This document shows positions 28,868-37,980 of a DNA stretch of 47,978 nucleotides, piece after piece. The stretch lies in IMG/VR virus record IMGVR_UViG_3300015265_000003, positions 1-47,978 of that record. One strand, given 5' to 3'. The notes under the pieces were generated by a model that was given only the letters and a program-made list of their open reading frames with translations, did not search any database and was not told the origin of the DNA. Numbering within the stretch: the stretch's first letter is position 1; each line of letters opens with the position of its first letter. This DNA is from a virus. Made by a program: the position numbers and the translations under genes.

Positions 28868-29280
28868 TGCCGGTGCGCGGACTCAAGGAGGTAAGGGCGC
28901 AACTGAAAAAGGTTTTTGGTGATATATCTGGACCGAGAGTCGAAAAGACTCTGACAGAAGTCTTGATTATTGCTTCTGGATATGCAGCAACAATGACGCC
29001 AATCGACACCAGCAATTTGATCAACAGCCAATATCGCAAGATAACTGCATACGGCAATAGAGTAGTTGGCGCAATCGGTTACACGGCAGCTTATGCGGCA
29101 GCGGTTCACGACAAGCCCGGAACACTGCTTGGAACAAATACGCCTCGCTCAAAGTCTGATCCGTCTCGCGGAAACGTGTGGGATCCGGATGCAGAGCCAG
29201 AATTCTTGCGCAAAGCCTTCGAAGACTCTGATGCAAAATCTGATATCGACGCAGCCATTAAGCGCGGGATGAAAGTCTAA
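28867..29280 (+). CDS. HK97 gp10-like neck/tail-completion protein
   Basis: 137 aa. Fits the HK97 gp10 pattern: GLKEVRAQLKKVFGDISGPR, VEKTLTEVLIIASGYAATMTPID, VVGAIGYTAAYAAAVHDKPG, then EPEFLRKAFED. These proteins join head and tail. Good start (TAATG overlap). Confidence 0.8.
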   Translation: MPVRGLKEVRAQLKKVFGDISGPRVEKTLTEVLIIASGYAATMTPIDTSNLINSQYRKITAYGNRVVGAIGYTAAYAAAVHDKPGTLLGTNTPRSKSDPSRGNVWDPDAEPEFLRKAFEDSDAKSDIDAAIKRGMKV

Positions 29281-29672
29281 TGAGCCACACACCAATCAAC
29301 CTATTCCGCGACTGGCTAGAGGCTTACGTTTCGACTGCTGGCTATACAATTAGTCGCGGCATGTGGGAAGAGGCAGGCACAGGAAGCGCTACAAAGAAAT
29401 TCGTTGCCGTATGGTCTGACTCTGGACGCTCGCCAAATGGCGAAATTCAGTATCCGCATATTCGCGTGATCGTTACTGGTCGGGCTAATGGAAGGGCTTT
29501 AGGTGATACAGAGGCCGCCGAACTATTCATTGAGTCGCTATTCGATGCAGCCATTGCCAACTTCTCTACTAGCTGCATGATGCAAATTCAAGCGCTTGGA
29601 AGTATCCAAGGTCCGTACTACACGGAAACCAACAGGCCATGGCTAGAAATCAATTTCGAGCTTACGTGTTAA
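29280..29672 (+). CDS. Tail terminator-like protein
   Basis: 130 aa. MSHTPINLFRDWLEAYVSTA, mixed alpha/beta with PHIRVIVTGRANGRALGDTE, AAELFIESLFDA and a C-terminal PWLEINFELTC strand, the usual architecture of tail terminators (lambda U, HK97 gp10 region). It lies directly before the major tail gene. By position mainly. Confidence 0.65.
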   Translation: MSHTPINLFRDWLEAYVSTAGYTISRGMWEEAGTGSATKKFVAVWSDSGRSPNGEIQYPHIRVIVTGRANGRALGDTEAAELFIESLFDAAIANFSTSCMMQIQALGSIQGPYYTETNRPWLEINFELTC

Positions 29673-29675
29673 ACT
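29667..29675 (+). promoter_or_regulatory. Extended -10 promoter for major tail gene
   Basis: TGtTAAACT overlapping the stop of the tail terminator gene. The 12 bases CGTGTTAAACTA differ at one position from the promoter at 30789-30800. Predicted start near 29682, 56 nt before the major tail ATG. Confidence 0.45.
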
Positions 29676-29737
29676 ATTGCTTGAAATATACGCTCAGTTG
29701 TGGGCGATACTCAACAACCTTATAGGAGGCGCCGAGA

Positions 29738-30469
29738 ATGGCCCTTAACTGTGCAAGTTCTAAATTCGTAGGTAAGAGCGTTCTCGCAGAATTTGCTCTA
29801 GCTTGCGGCGATGTTGATCCGATGACGCTGACATGGCTTCCGCTGGGTGCCGCTCGCAACAAATCGCTGACTATGAGCGCCGACACTGTTGATGCGACCG
29901 CAGACGATTCTGTAGGCGGCTTCCGTGACACGCTGATCACCTATAAAACCTTCGAAGTGTCTATCGATGGCGTTACCAAACGTGACGACGGCACTACCTC
30001 GAACCAACAGTTGCTATTCGATCACTTCGTCACCGACCCACAACCGTACATCTGGTTGCGCCTTACCGGCCCAATCAACACCGTTATTGGCTTCTGCATT
30101 CTTACCGAATTCAGCCAGGAGTTCCCGTACGACGATATCGCCACTTACTCCATCACCGCAAGCGCAACTTCGCGCCCGGGTGGCTTGGCTAGCGTTATCG
30201 TTGAAGACACTCCGATTTCCGTGACGTCCGTCGTGACCACTCCAGCAACTGCTAGCGTTCAGGTAGGCAATGTGACCAACATCGATCACGTCGTTAATCC
30301 AGCCGCTGCTAACCAGGAAGTAACCTGGACTTCCAGCACTCCGGCGAATGCCACCGTAAACTCTAGTGGTCGAGTTACAGGTGTTGCAGTCGGTACATCG
30401 ACGATCACCGCAACATCTGTGTCTGATCCGACCAAGACTGACACAACCGTCGTCACCGTTACCGCATAA
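29738..30469 (+). CDS. Major tail protein with C-terminal Ig-like (Big_2) domain
   Basis: 243 aa. Residues 1-155 fit a tail-tube protein (GAARNKSLTMSADTVDATAD, ITYKTFEVSIDGVTKRDDGT, CILTEFSQEFPYDDIATYSI). Residues about 160-243 are a bacterial Ig-like domain of the Big_2 type (VTTPATASVQVGNVTNI, VTWTSSTPANATVNSSGRVT, GVAVGTSTITATSV). Such domains decorate the tail surface in many siphoviruses. GGAGG lies upstream of the ATG; a strong terminator follows. Confidence 0.85.
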   Translation: MALNCASSKFVGKSVLAEFALACGDVDPMTLTWLPLGAARNKSLTMSADTVDATADDSVGGFRDTLITYKTFEVSIDGVTKRDDGTTSNQQLLFDHFVTDPQPYIWLRLTGPINTVIGFCILTEFSQEFPYDDIATYSITASATSRPGGLASVIVEDTPISVTSVVTTPATASVQVGNVTNIDHVVNPAAANQEVTWTSSTPANATVNSSGRVTGVAVGTSTITATSVSDPTKTDTTVVTVTA

Positions 30470-30478
30470 AGCAGCAGA

Positions 30479-30512
30479 TAAAAAAGCCCCTTAATTGGGG
30501 CTTTTTTATTGC
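30479..30512. terminator. Bidirectional terminator
   Basis: AAAAAAGCCCC, loop TTAATT, GGGGCTTTTTT. Lies between the convergent major tail gene and the minus-strand exported-protein gene. Confidence 0.9.
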
Positions 30513-30513
30513 T

Positions 30514-30723
30514 TCAGATTTCTTTCTTCGCCAGCAAAATATACTTGCTTGGCTCTATGCAGGCAAAGCGAGGATCTGCCGAAATAGACCGGTTGTACTC
30601 GTTATACGCCTCAGCCTTCTGGAAGCAGTCAGCATCACTGACTACCGACTCCCTGCTAGTCAAGTCAATGTAATCGCAGCCAACGTCAGAACACAATCCA
30701 ACCACCAGCATCAGAGTAAGCAT
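30514..30723 (-). CDS. Small exported Cys-containing protein, moron-like
   Basis: 69 aa. MLTLMLVVGLCSDVGCDYID has a hydrophobic N-terminus like a signal peptide, and four Cys (11, 16, 33, 54) could form disulfides in the periplasm. No canonical lipobox (the residue before C11 is Leu). AAGGATG precedes the ATG. A single minus-strand gene with its own sigma70-like promoter and terminator inside the tail module, the classic moron layout. Superinfection exclusion is a reasonable guess from phages such as N15 (Cor), but no homology is visible. Confidence 0.7.
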   Translation of the reverse strand: MLTLMLVVGLCSDVGCDYIDLTSRESVVSDADCFQKAEAYNEYNRSISADPRFACIEPSKYILLAKKEI

Positions 30724-30754
30724 TTCACATCCTTAAATTCGTTTGAGTTTGCCG

Positions 30755-30799
30755 AGTATATCCATGATTCGGAGCGCGTCAATACCCGCGTGTTAAAAT
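30755..30799. promoter_or_regulatory. Divergent promoters (moron / tail chaperone-tail unit)
   Basis: Minus: TTGACG (30782-30777), 16 nt, TATACT (30760-30755), the best sigma70 match of the divergent sites. Plus: TGtTAAAAT (30791-30799), followed by a small hairpin GTCCA/TGGAC (30801-30818) before the ATG at 30826. Confidence 0.65.
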
Positions 30800-30825
30800 A
30801 GTCCAATTATTTATGGACGCAAATC

Positions 30826-31449
30826 ATGCGCGCAATCGTCAGCATTGGAGAGGTTGGGGTTAGCTTTGGCGACCTTGATTTCATCTTTCGGCCATCACTC
30901 AAGGCAATGGATTCTCTAGGATCTCCATCCGAGATCGTGGAAAAGTTCAGCCTTCTGTTCTCAGCGCCAAAATTCAATCCTATCTGGCCTGTGCCTGCGT
31001 ATAGGGCGTGGGAGCGCGAAGTCATGGCTACGGCGTATGACGTGCTTATGGCTTGTTGCGATGACGACGTAACTCCGCTGCTCGGCCATATGGGTAGCAA
31101 GTGGGGCTCGTTCGTTCCTGGCGCCATGCCAGCGCAAGACATGGTGCATATTGCTAGATCTCTCATGCGTCACGGGATCATCGGTCTAAAGCCAGAAGGT
31201 GTTTTGGCCAAAAAGCCGAAAGAGGAATACGTTCACGAGTTCAAGGCTCGCGAGTTCGTGGCTCAGGCAATTGCGCATCTTGGACTGTCTAGCGTCGAGG
31301 CCTGGCATCTGACAATGACTGAGTTTTCTGGCGCCATGCAATCCAAGTTTGGAAAACCAGAAACGCTGCCCCCAGCAGAAGAGCATAACGAAGCAATGTC
31401 GCGCCTCGCAGAAATCAACAGATTGCGTCAGTATCAGGTGAAGAAATGA
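30826..31449 (+). CDS. Tail assembly chaperone (DUF6246-like)
   Basis: 207 aa. MRAIVSIGEVGVSFGDLDFI, with FRPSLKAMDSLGSPSEIVEK, CDDDVTPLLGHM and WHLTMTEFSGAMQSKFG; position immediately before the tape measure gene. Resembles DUF6246 proteins of siphoviruses. Chaperones of this kind coat the tape measure during tail assembly. No slippery site or second frame was found, so it is a single-frame chaperone. Overlaps the tape measure by 4 bp. Confidence 0.8.
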   Translation: MRAIVSIGEVGVSFGDLDFIFRPSLKAMDSLGSPSEIVEKFSLLFSAPKFNPIWPVPAYRAWEREVMATAYDVLMACCDDDVTPLLGHMGSKWGSFVPGAMPAQDMVHIARSLMRHGIIGLKPEGVLAKKPKEEYVHEFKAREFVAQAIAHLGLSSVEAWHLTMTEFSGAMQSKFGKPETLPPAEEHNEAMSRLAEINRLRQYQVKK

Positions 31450-33950
31450 CTATCAGTGCCGGATCCATCCAATACCAAGTTGAAATCGAGACGGCGCAAG
31501 TTTTAACCGGCTCGCAGAACGTCAACAAGAGCCTGGACGGCCTGCAAACTGGCTTCAATAAAACCGACAAGGCAGCAGCTAACTCATCCAAGAGCATGAA
31601 CACTCTCGGCAAGAGCATGTCTACTGCCGGCGGTGAGTCCTCTAAATTTGGTACGGCGATCACTCCGTTGGCTGGCGCAATCGCCGGCATCGTGTCCGTG
31701 CAGGCTATTGCTAACTTGCAAAAGCTAAGCGAGCAATTCACTCTGCTCGAGTCCCGCGTTAAGCGCCTATCTGCTACGTCTTCTGATGCAAAAACAAACT
31801 ACGCAGCCCTGATCCAGATCTCTTCCGCTGGTGGCTCTGACTTAACGACAACCATTAAGCTGTGGGAGAGCCTGACCGCCTCCCTAACTAGCCTTGGCGT
31901 CACTCGTGATCAAGTCCTAAGCCTGACCGACACCCTGCAAAAGATTGGCAAGATTGGCGGTTCCAGCGCCGAAGAGATTAGCGCTGCATTGCGTCAATTC
32001 AGTCAGTCTGTAGCAGGCGGCACTCTACGCGCCGAGGAATTCAACTCAATCATTGAGCAGATGCCAGAGCTTGGTCGAAAAATCGCTGACGGCCTTGGTA
32101 TTCCGTTCAATGAACTTCGTCAGCAGATGCTTGACGGCAAGCTTACGATTGACCGCGTACTGACTGCCATTCAAGAGCAGACTGGAAAGGTTAACGCTGA
32201 ATTCAAGAACGTTCCTCGCTCTGTTGGTGACGCAAGCAACGCAATCGTCAACTCGATGGGCGTGGCGATATCCAAGATTGACCAGGCTGCCGGTGCTTCT
32301 CGTGCACTGGCTAAAGCACTGGATGCCGTAGCTCTAGGTATCCGCCTGTCTTCTGGTCAGCTTGATGATCAGCAGCAGCTAAATAAACTTGTAACGGAGC
32401 GCGCAACTGCTGAGCAGCAGTATGCAACTCAAATCAGATTCGGGTTAACTAAAACAGCGGAAGCAACCAAGGCTCGAATTGATGGTTACAACGCTGAGAT
32501 CCAAGCTATCCAAGATAGAAAGGTCGCGCAACAAAAGGCAGAGAACGACAAGCTTAAGATTACTGCGCCTACAAACGCACCAAAGACTGATTCGCAAAAG
32601 GCTCTTGATGACCTAGCTAAAGAAGCTGAGCTAGCCAAGATTGTTGGAGTTGAGCGCGCAAAACTACAAGCCATACAGAAGCTAGGCGATAAGGCTACGG
32701 ACGTAGAGAAGGCAAAGGCTGCTGAACTTGCTACATCCATTTACAATCTTGAGACAGCTAGAAAGGCAGAAGGCGCGACCAACAAGAAGGCCAAAACCGA
32801 AGCAGAACAGCTAGCAAATCGTGCGGCTGCTGCGGAGAAGAAAGGCATTGACGACAATATTAAGGCATTCCAAGAGTTAGGCGTACAGCTTGCCTCTGTT
32901 GGGCAGAATGCTCGCGATGTTGCCATGCAGCAAGCCGAGCTTAGCCTGAACAAGTATGCCACGCCTGAACAGATTAAGACTGTTCGCGACATGGCTGGAG
33001 CTTTGTACGATCTTAATCAAGCCAAGTCCAATAAGGCATTGCTAGGTCAGGTTGATCCGGCTGCTGGCGCGCAACAAGGCCTAGAAAAGCAACTCAAAGA
33101 TCTAGACACTCTCAAGCAAGCCAAGATGCTTAGCGATACTGACTACCTTACATTTAAGGAACAGGCCGAGACTGATTACAATCAGCGCATGATGGAGATA
33201 GAGGCCGCTAGGTTCGCGGCTCAGTCTGCTGGCAATCAGGCACTGATGGATGGTCTTACTGCGCTAGGAACGGCTGGCACCCAAGCTCTTGGCGGTCTAC
33301 TGTCTGGCACCATGAGCCTTCAAGATGCGCTCGGTAATATCGCCAACACCGTACTGAATGCCGTTATTGGCTCGTTCGTTCAGGCTGGCATTGAGTGGGT
33401 TAAGCAGCAGATCGTTATGGCTACTGTTGGCCAGGCAACCGCCGCTGCCTCTGCGGCGGCTTCTGTGGGTGAAGCTGCAATCGTTGCCTCTGCATGGGCT
33501 CCTGCTGCCGCTATGGCATCCCTAGCATCGTTCGGCGCTAACGCCGTGCCGGCTGCCGCTGCTATCACTTCTACTAACATGCTGGCTTCTGGACTGGCCA
33601 TTGCTGGTGGTCGCGCTCTCGGCGGTCCAGTGGATGCTAACGGAATGTACCGTGTAAACGAAACAGGAGCCCCCGAGATTTTCAACGCTGCCAACGGTCG
33701 TCAGTACATGATGCCGAACAGTCGTGGTGATGTTGTTAGCAACAAGGATGCAACATCGGGCGGATCGCAAACAGCGGCTCCAATCGTTAATGTCAACAAC
33801 TACTCAGGCCAAGCAGCTACGACAACTAGCAAGTTCAGTGATGCAGATAAAGCGTGGGTCATTGACGTAGTAGTTGGCGACGGAATGGGTGACGGCAAAA
33901 CAGGTAGAATGATTAACTCGCTTACAGGCACGCGGAGACAAGGAACTTGA
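31446..33950 (+). CDS. Tail tape measure protein
   Basis: 834 aa. N-terminal tape-measure domain (GGTLRAEEFNSIIEQMPELG, RKIADGLGIPFNELRQQMLD, GKLTIDRVLTAI), long helical/coiled-coil middle (AKTEAEQLANRAAAAEKKGI), hydrophobic Ala-rich segment at about 660-720, and a C-terminal MYRVNETGAPEIFNAANGRQ motif common in tape measures. At about 0.15 nm per residue it predicts a tail near 125 nm (estimate). Confidence 0.93.
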   Translation: MTISAGSIQYQVEIETAQVLTGSQNVNKSLDGLQTGFNKTDKAAANSSKSMNTLGKSMSTAGGESSKFGTAITPLAGAIAGIVSVQAIANLQKLSEQFTLLESRVKRLSATSSDAKTNYAALIQISSAGGSDLTTTIKLWESLTASLTSLGVTRDQVLSLTDTLQKIGKIGGSSAEEISAALRQFSQSVAGGTLRAEEFNSIIEQMPELGRKIADGLGIPFNELRQQMLDGKLTIDRVLTAIQEQTGKVNAEFKNVPRSVGDASNAIVNSMGVAISKIDQAAGASRALAKALDAVALGIRLSSGQLDDQQQLNKLVTERATAEQQYATQIRFGLTKTAEATKARIDGYNAEIQAIQDRKVAQQKAENDKLKITAPTNAPKTDSQKALDDLAKEAELAKIVGVERAKLQAIQKLGDKATDVEKAKAAELATSIYNLETARKAEGATNKKAKTEAEQLANRAAAAEKKGIDDNIKAFQELGVQLASVGQNARDVAMQQAELSLNKYATPEQIKTVRDMAGALYDLNQAKSNKALLGQVDPAAGAQQGLEKQLKDLDTLKQAKMLSDTDYLTFKEQAETDYNQRMMEIEAARFAAQSAGNQALMDGLTALGTAGTQALGGLLSGTMSLQDALGNIANTVLNAVIGSFVQAGIEWVKQQIVMATVGQATAAASAAASVGEAAIVASAWAPAAAMASLASFGANAVPAAAAITSTNMLASGLAIAGGRALGGPVDANGMYRVNETGAPEIFNAANGRQYMMPNSRGDVVSNKDATSGGSQTAAPIVNVNNYSGQAATTTSKFSDADKAWVIDVVVGDGMGDGKTGRMINSLTGTRRQGT

Positions 33951-34435
33951 GTACTCTAATTGAGCGCGTATATGCATCGGCAGGCTCGGAGGTCATCATT
34001 GACACCATTGAGCTTGCCTGTCCTGCGTGGGATTCGTCGCTGTACATCGTCAAGGGTTACGAGGATATGACTCTCGGGCTTGATGGCGTCGTATTCAAAT
34101 CGTTCATGGCGGCTCCAATTTCTATTGCACTGCCAAAGAAGAGCAACCAAGGGAATCAGACACTTAACTTCGCGATTGATAACGTCACTGGTCAGGCTCA
34201 GCGGTTGATTGATAATGCAATGGAAGCAGAGGCGCGGATTACTCTGACGTTTCGCCGGTATCTGAATACTGATCTGACTACACCGTCTGAGAAGCCGTTC
34301 TATGCGACGGTTCTTGGCGGGAATGTAACGGGAACTACTGTGCAGATTGAGGCTGGGTTCATCGATGCGCTAAATTATGCATGGCCTAGAGCGCTTTACA
34401 CCTCTGAGTTCGCCCCTGGATTAAAGTACCTCTAA
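33947..34435 (+). CDS. Distal tail/minor tail protein (DUF1833-like), TTG start
   Basis: 162 aa, MSTLIERVYASAGSEVIIDT, with PISIALPKKSNQGNQTLNFA and LTFRRYLNTDLTTPSEKPFY; this fits DUF1833-type minor tail proteins located after the tape measure. No ATG is available: TTG at 33947 overlaps the tape-measure stop (TTGA), with GGAG 9 nt upstream. The weak start codon may set a low dose. Confidence 0.78.
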   Translation: MSTLIERVYASAGSEVIIDTIELACPAWDSSLYIVKGYEDMTLGLDGVVFKSFMAAPISIALPKKSNQGNQTLNFAIDNVTGQAQRLIDNAMEAEARITLTFRRYLNTDLTTPSEKPFYATVLGGNVTGTTVQIEAGFIDALNYAWPRALYTSEFAPGLKYL

Positions 34436-34827
34436 TGGAATGGATAAACGCATATCTCGCCTCTAAATATGTAGACGGTGGCCGCGAAGTTGGCGAACTG
34501 GACTGTTTTGGTTTGGTGAGATTAGTCCGCCACCACCACTGCGGAAAACGCCTGCTTCCATCATTCGGCTCAATCCGAAACACGCAACCAAAAGAATTCA
34601 CCCGTGCTTATCAACAAGAATCAGCCAGCATGGAAGAGTGCCCACCAGAACACGGTGCAATCGCAGCCGTATTTCGCGGGCCTTTGTGTATCCATGTCGC
34701 TGTTATAATTGAGATAGAAAATGGATTGCACGCGCTAGAGATTAACCCGAAGAAGGGGGCTCGACTGATGCGCGTTAGTGATTTCGAATCCCAATATCTA
34801 AGAGTGATCTACTATCGTGACAATTAG
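34435..34827 (+). CDS. NlpC/P60-type tail tip peptidase
   Basis: 130 aa. Catalytic Cys24 in ELDCFGLVRLVRHHH and His87 in CIHVAVII, followed by an acidic/Asn position (EINPKKG), the papain-like NlpC/P60 triad. Tail-tip peptidases of this kind (lambda gpK-like) trim peptidoglycan during DNA entry. Short form without the Mov34 domain. Overlaps the host-specificity gene. Confidence 0.82.
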   Translation: MEWINAYLASKYVDGGREVGELDCFGLVRLVRHHHCGKRLLPSFGSIRNTQPKEFTRAYQQESASMEECPPEHGAIAAVFRGPLCIHVAVIIEIENGLHALEINPKKGARLMRVSDFESQYLRVIYYRDN

Positions 34828-37471
34828 AGTATTCGGATCGAAACTGAATGACGAGCCTAGCGAAGAATTCGCGGTAGGCGGAATGACCGTGCGCGAGTGG
34901 CTGGCAAAGAATGTGCCTAGCTATTCGGATATGGATGTTCACCCGATCAGCGTATCTCTGAATGGCGATGTTATTCCGCCTGAGCAGTGGGCTATCTGTT
35001 CGTTCGCAGCGACTGATGTTGTCGATATCGTCATTGAGCCAAAAGGTACAGAGCTGTTCTTCGGAGCACTGTTCCTTGTCGCGATCAAGACTCTTACCCC
35101 CAAGATTCCAAAGGTTAGCTCGACTGCTCAGAACGGCGAAGGTATTAACGAGGCATCGATTAAAGGTAACAAGGTAAAGCTTAACTCGCCTATTCGCGAG
35201 ATCGCCGGCACTCGAAAGGTTTACCCTGACTATCTTCTACCGCCGCGTCGCTATTTCGCTGGCCCTCGCGAACAGCATGTAGAAATGCTGCTGTGCATTG
35301 GCAAGGGCGAGCATGAAGTTCCCGGCAACAAAATTCTGATTGGTGATACTCCAGCTATTTCTCTTGGCGCTGATGTTGTAATTAACGTATATGGTCCGGG
35401 CGCAAACTTATCCAGCGATCCAGCGCATCTGTGGTGGAATGATGTAACAGAGGTTGGATCTAGCTCTAACGGGTCATCAGGGCTTGAGCTGACTGTTTCG
35501 ACTCCATTAACGAATGGTTACGTCGCGACGTCTCAAGTTTTTAGTGGTTACACTGTAACAATCCCGTCTGGTGCCGGCGCATTTCCTGGCGACTGGACAA
35601 TTGGATTGATCGTCAGGATTCTTGTCTCGTACCAATACGATTTCGTTGATGGTGGTGCTGGTGTTCGCGATATCGTGAGAGGGTTTGCGCTTGATATGCT
35701 CGCTCCAAGCGTTGGCGACACCATTGAAATTTCAGGAACAAACGCCGGCCTGTATGTGGTTAACAGCTTCACACCATCTGTTGGCGCAACTCCAGCTCAG
35801 ATGACGCTTAACTTTGATGGTGGCGCTCCGGTTACTGGGCTCACTATTGGTACTCTTCCGGCTAGCATTGCTCCGCGTGGCCAGCGGTTCCGTATCACTG
35901 TATTCAGTACGCCGCAAATAACTGTGCAGCGACTTGATTCAACTGGCGCCGTAGATACCTATTTCCCTGGATTCACGTATCTTGAAACCGCATCAGCTTC
36001 TATCACGCTGGACCCCTCAAACCTAGAGGGCGGATATCGAGGCCCATTCGCTATGTGCCCGTTTGGCGAGCTAGCTACGGCTATCGAGTGGGATGTTTTC
36101 ATGTCTAGCGGCTTGTGCGGCCTAGGCCGAGAAGGCCAGGTCTATCAGGTCAGTGCTTTTCACACATTCGAATATAGGGATATGGATATTGCAGGTGCGT
36201 GGACTGTCATTGACAAGACCCATGACGGATCGTCCTTGGACTCTCAGGGGTTCACTAACCGCGTAAATCTTCCATACCCTATGCGGCCAGAGGCCAGGAT
36301 TAAAAAGCGTTTTATCCAACAGTCAGAGCGCGAAACAGAAATCAACAATGACACTGTTTGGTATGGCGCTCGCTCGCTACTGTCAGCTCCTACCTCTTAT
36401 GCGGACGTAACGGTTATGAGCGTCAATGCTCGCGGCGGTGATCGCCTCTCTGCTCAGTCTGAGGCTATGGTTTCAGTCGAGGCCACTCGCAAACTTCCGA
36501 CTCGTTATGGCGGCGCGTGGACTGCCCCAGTAGCGACCCGCGACATAGCTCCATTCTTCGCTTACGTCGCAAAAAACGTAGGCTACACGGATGCAGACAT
36601 TGACCTTGCAGAGTTAGACCGACTAGATGCCATCTGGAAGGCGCGTGGCGATCACTACGACCAAGCAACGAACACCAACGGCACAGCCAAAGGTGTAATA
36701 AATGATGCTCTGTCGTGCGGATTCAGCGAGCTTACGGTAGATCGCGGGCTTCTACGTCCTGCGCGTGACGAGCCTAGAGCCGTATTTGAATCAATGTATA
36801 CACCTCAGAACATGACTCGCGGCCTTGAGCGTGATTTCACTGCCGTTCGTCCTGATGATTATGATGGCGTTGACGTTGAATATATTGATGGCGTGTCGTG
36901 GCAGGTCGAGACGGTTGAATGCAGGCTTCCAGGTGATGCAGGAACTCGTATTCAAAAGATAAAAGCAGAAGGCTGCACTAACCGTACGAAAGCATGGCGT
37001 ATTGGCATGCGTCAACGTCGCGCGCTGAAGTATCGTCGCTGGGAATACAATTGGGCGACCGAACTGGATGCGCTAAACAGCCGATACCTTAGCTATGTTC
37101 AGGTTGCTGATGACGTGCCAGGTTATGCTCAATCAGCTTTCATGGTCGAATACGACAATGGCGTTATCGAATCATCCGAGGCTTTCGACTGGTCTGATGC
37201 TGGCCCTCACTATCTGTATGTTCGCCGCGAAGATGGAACTAGTTCCGGCCCATACATCGCGACTCGTGTTGATGACTTTCATTTGTCTATCTCTGGACTG
37301 GACTTTCCGCCAGATACAACGCTAGATCGCGAGCCGCCGCACCTCCTGTTTGGCATCGGGTACAAGGTCTTGATTACGTCTATATCTCCGAACGGAACCG
37401 ACTCCGCGAACGTGGAAGCGATGACGTATAATGAGTTAGTCTATTCCGATGATGATAATTCAGCGCCATGA
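34817..37471 (+). CDS. Tail tip central hub / host specificity protein J-like
   Basis: 884 aa. The N-terminus (MTIRVFGSKLNDEPSEEFAV) is a gpI-like ubiquitin fold, and a hydrophobic segment at about 88-98 (FFGALFLVAIKT) follows. Then the J signature: SPIREIAGTRKVYPDYLLPP, YFAGPREQHVEMLLCIGKGE, HEVPGNKILIGDTP, and later ARSLLSAPTSYADVTVMSVN and QSEAMVSVEATRKLPT. It forms the tail tip baseplate hub and usually contacts the receptor. Shorter than lambda J (about 1130 aa), with few C-terminal FN3 domains. This fits receptor binding moved to the two fibre genes downstream. Confidence 0.88.
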   Translation: MTIRVFGSKLNDEPSEEFAVGGMTVREWLAKNVPSYSDMDVHPISVSLNGDVIPPEQWAICSFAATDVVDIVIEPKGTELFFGALFLVAIKTLTPKIPKVSSTAQNGEGINEASIKGNKVKLNSPIREIAGTRKVYPDYLLPPRRYFAGPREQHVEMLLCIGKGEHEVPGNKILIGDTPAISLGADVVINVYGPGANLSSDPAHLWWNDVTEVGSSSNGSSGLELTVSTPLTNGYVATSQVFSGYTVTIPSGAGAFPGDWTIGLIVRILVSYQYDFVDGGAGVRDIVRGFALDMLAPSVGDTIEISGTNAGLYVVNSFTPSVGATPAQMTLNFDGGAPVTGLTIGTLPASIAPRGQRFRITVFSTPQITVQRLDSTGAVDTYFPGFTYLETASASITLDPSNLEGGYRGPFAMCPFGELATAIEWDVFMSSGLCGLGREGQVYQVSAFHTFEYRDMDIAGAWTVIDKTHDGSSLDSQGFTNRVNLPYPMRPEARIKKRFIQQSERETEINNDTVWYGARSLLSAPTSYADVTVMSVNARGGDRLSAQSEAMVSVEATRKLPTRYGGAWTAPVATRDIAPFFAYVAKNVGYTDADIDLAELDRLDAIWKARGDHYDQATNTNGTAKGVINDALSCGFSELTVDRGLLRPARDEPRAVFESMYTPQNMTRGLERDFTAVRPDDYDGVDVEYIDGVSWQVETVECRLPGDAGTRIQKIKAEGCTNRTKAWRIGMRQRRALKYRRWEYNWATELDALNSRYLSYVQVADDVPGYAQSAFMVEYDNGVIESSEAFDWSDAGPHYLYVRREDGTSSGPYIATRVDDFHLSISGLDFPPDTTLDREPPHLLFGIGYKVLITSISPNGTDSANVEAMTYNELVYSDDDNSAP

Positions 37472-37980
37472 TTAACTATCCAGAAGGATTACCGCGAGGG
37501 TTACATAATGGCAGAACCTATCAAACCGTATCGCCATTAAAACGATCAGAACTCGCTAGCGGTCGGGCTCGTCAGCGCCGGAACTTCACCAGTGTTCCGA
37601 CAATGGCCAGCATTAGCTGGATATTCAACTCTGCGCAGTCTCAGGCTTTCGAAGCTTGGTGGCGTGACCAGCTAGTCGATGGTTCGCAGTGGTTCGAATG
37701 CCCGCTGGAAACTCCGCTCGGGTATCAAGATTACACAGCAAGATTTACTGATATTTACTCTGGCCCCTCCAGAGTTGGCCCGCTTCTATGGTCATTCTCC
37801 GCCGAACTTGAACTAAGGGAAAGACCTATTTTGGATGCTGGATGGGGTGAATTCCCTGAGTTTATTATTGACCAGTCTATTTTCGATTTTGCAATGAATC
37901 GTGAGTGGCCTTTAAACCCGTGGCAGACTTATATAGACGCTATGGATTCAGCAATTAACGAGGATTGGCCACAGCCATGA
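37468..37980 (+). CDS. Minor tail protein, 170 aa
   Basis: 170 aa. MINYPEGLPRGLHNGRTYQT, then FNSAQSQAFEAWWRDQLVDG and WFECPLETPLGYQDYTARFT, an architecture seen in small tail-tip proteins of Pseudomonas siphoviruses. Followed by the fibre genes with a 4-bp overlap. A baseplate or fibre-connector role is inferred from position. Confidence 0.7.
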   Translation: MINYPEGLPRGLHNGRTYQTVSPLKRSELASGRARQRRNFTSVPTMASISWIFNSAQSQAFEAWWRDQLVDGSQWFECPLETPLGYQDYTARFTDIYSGPSRVGPLLWSFSAELELRERPILDAGWGEFPEFIIDQSIFDFAMNREWPLNPWQTYIDAMDSAINEDWPQP

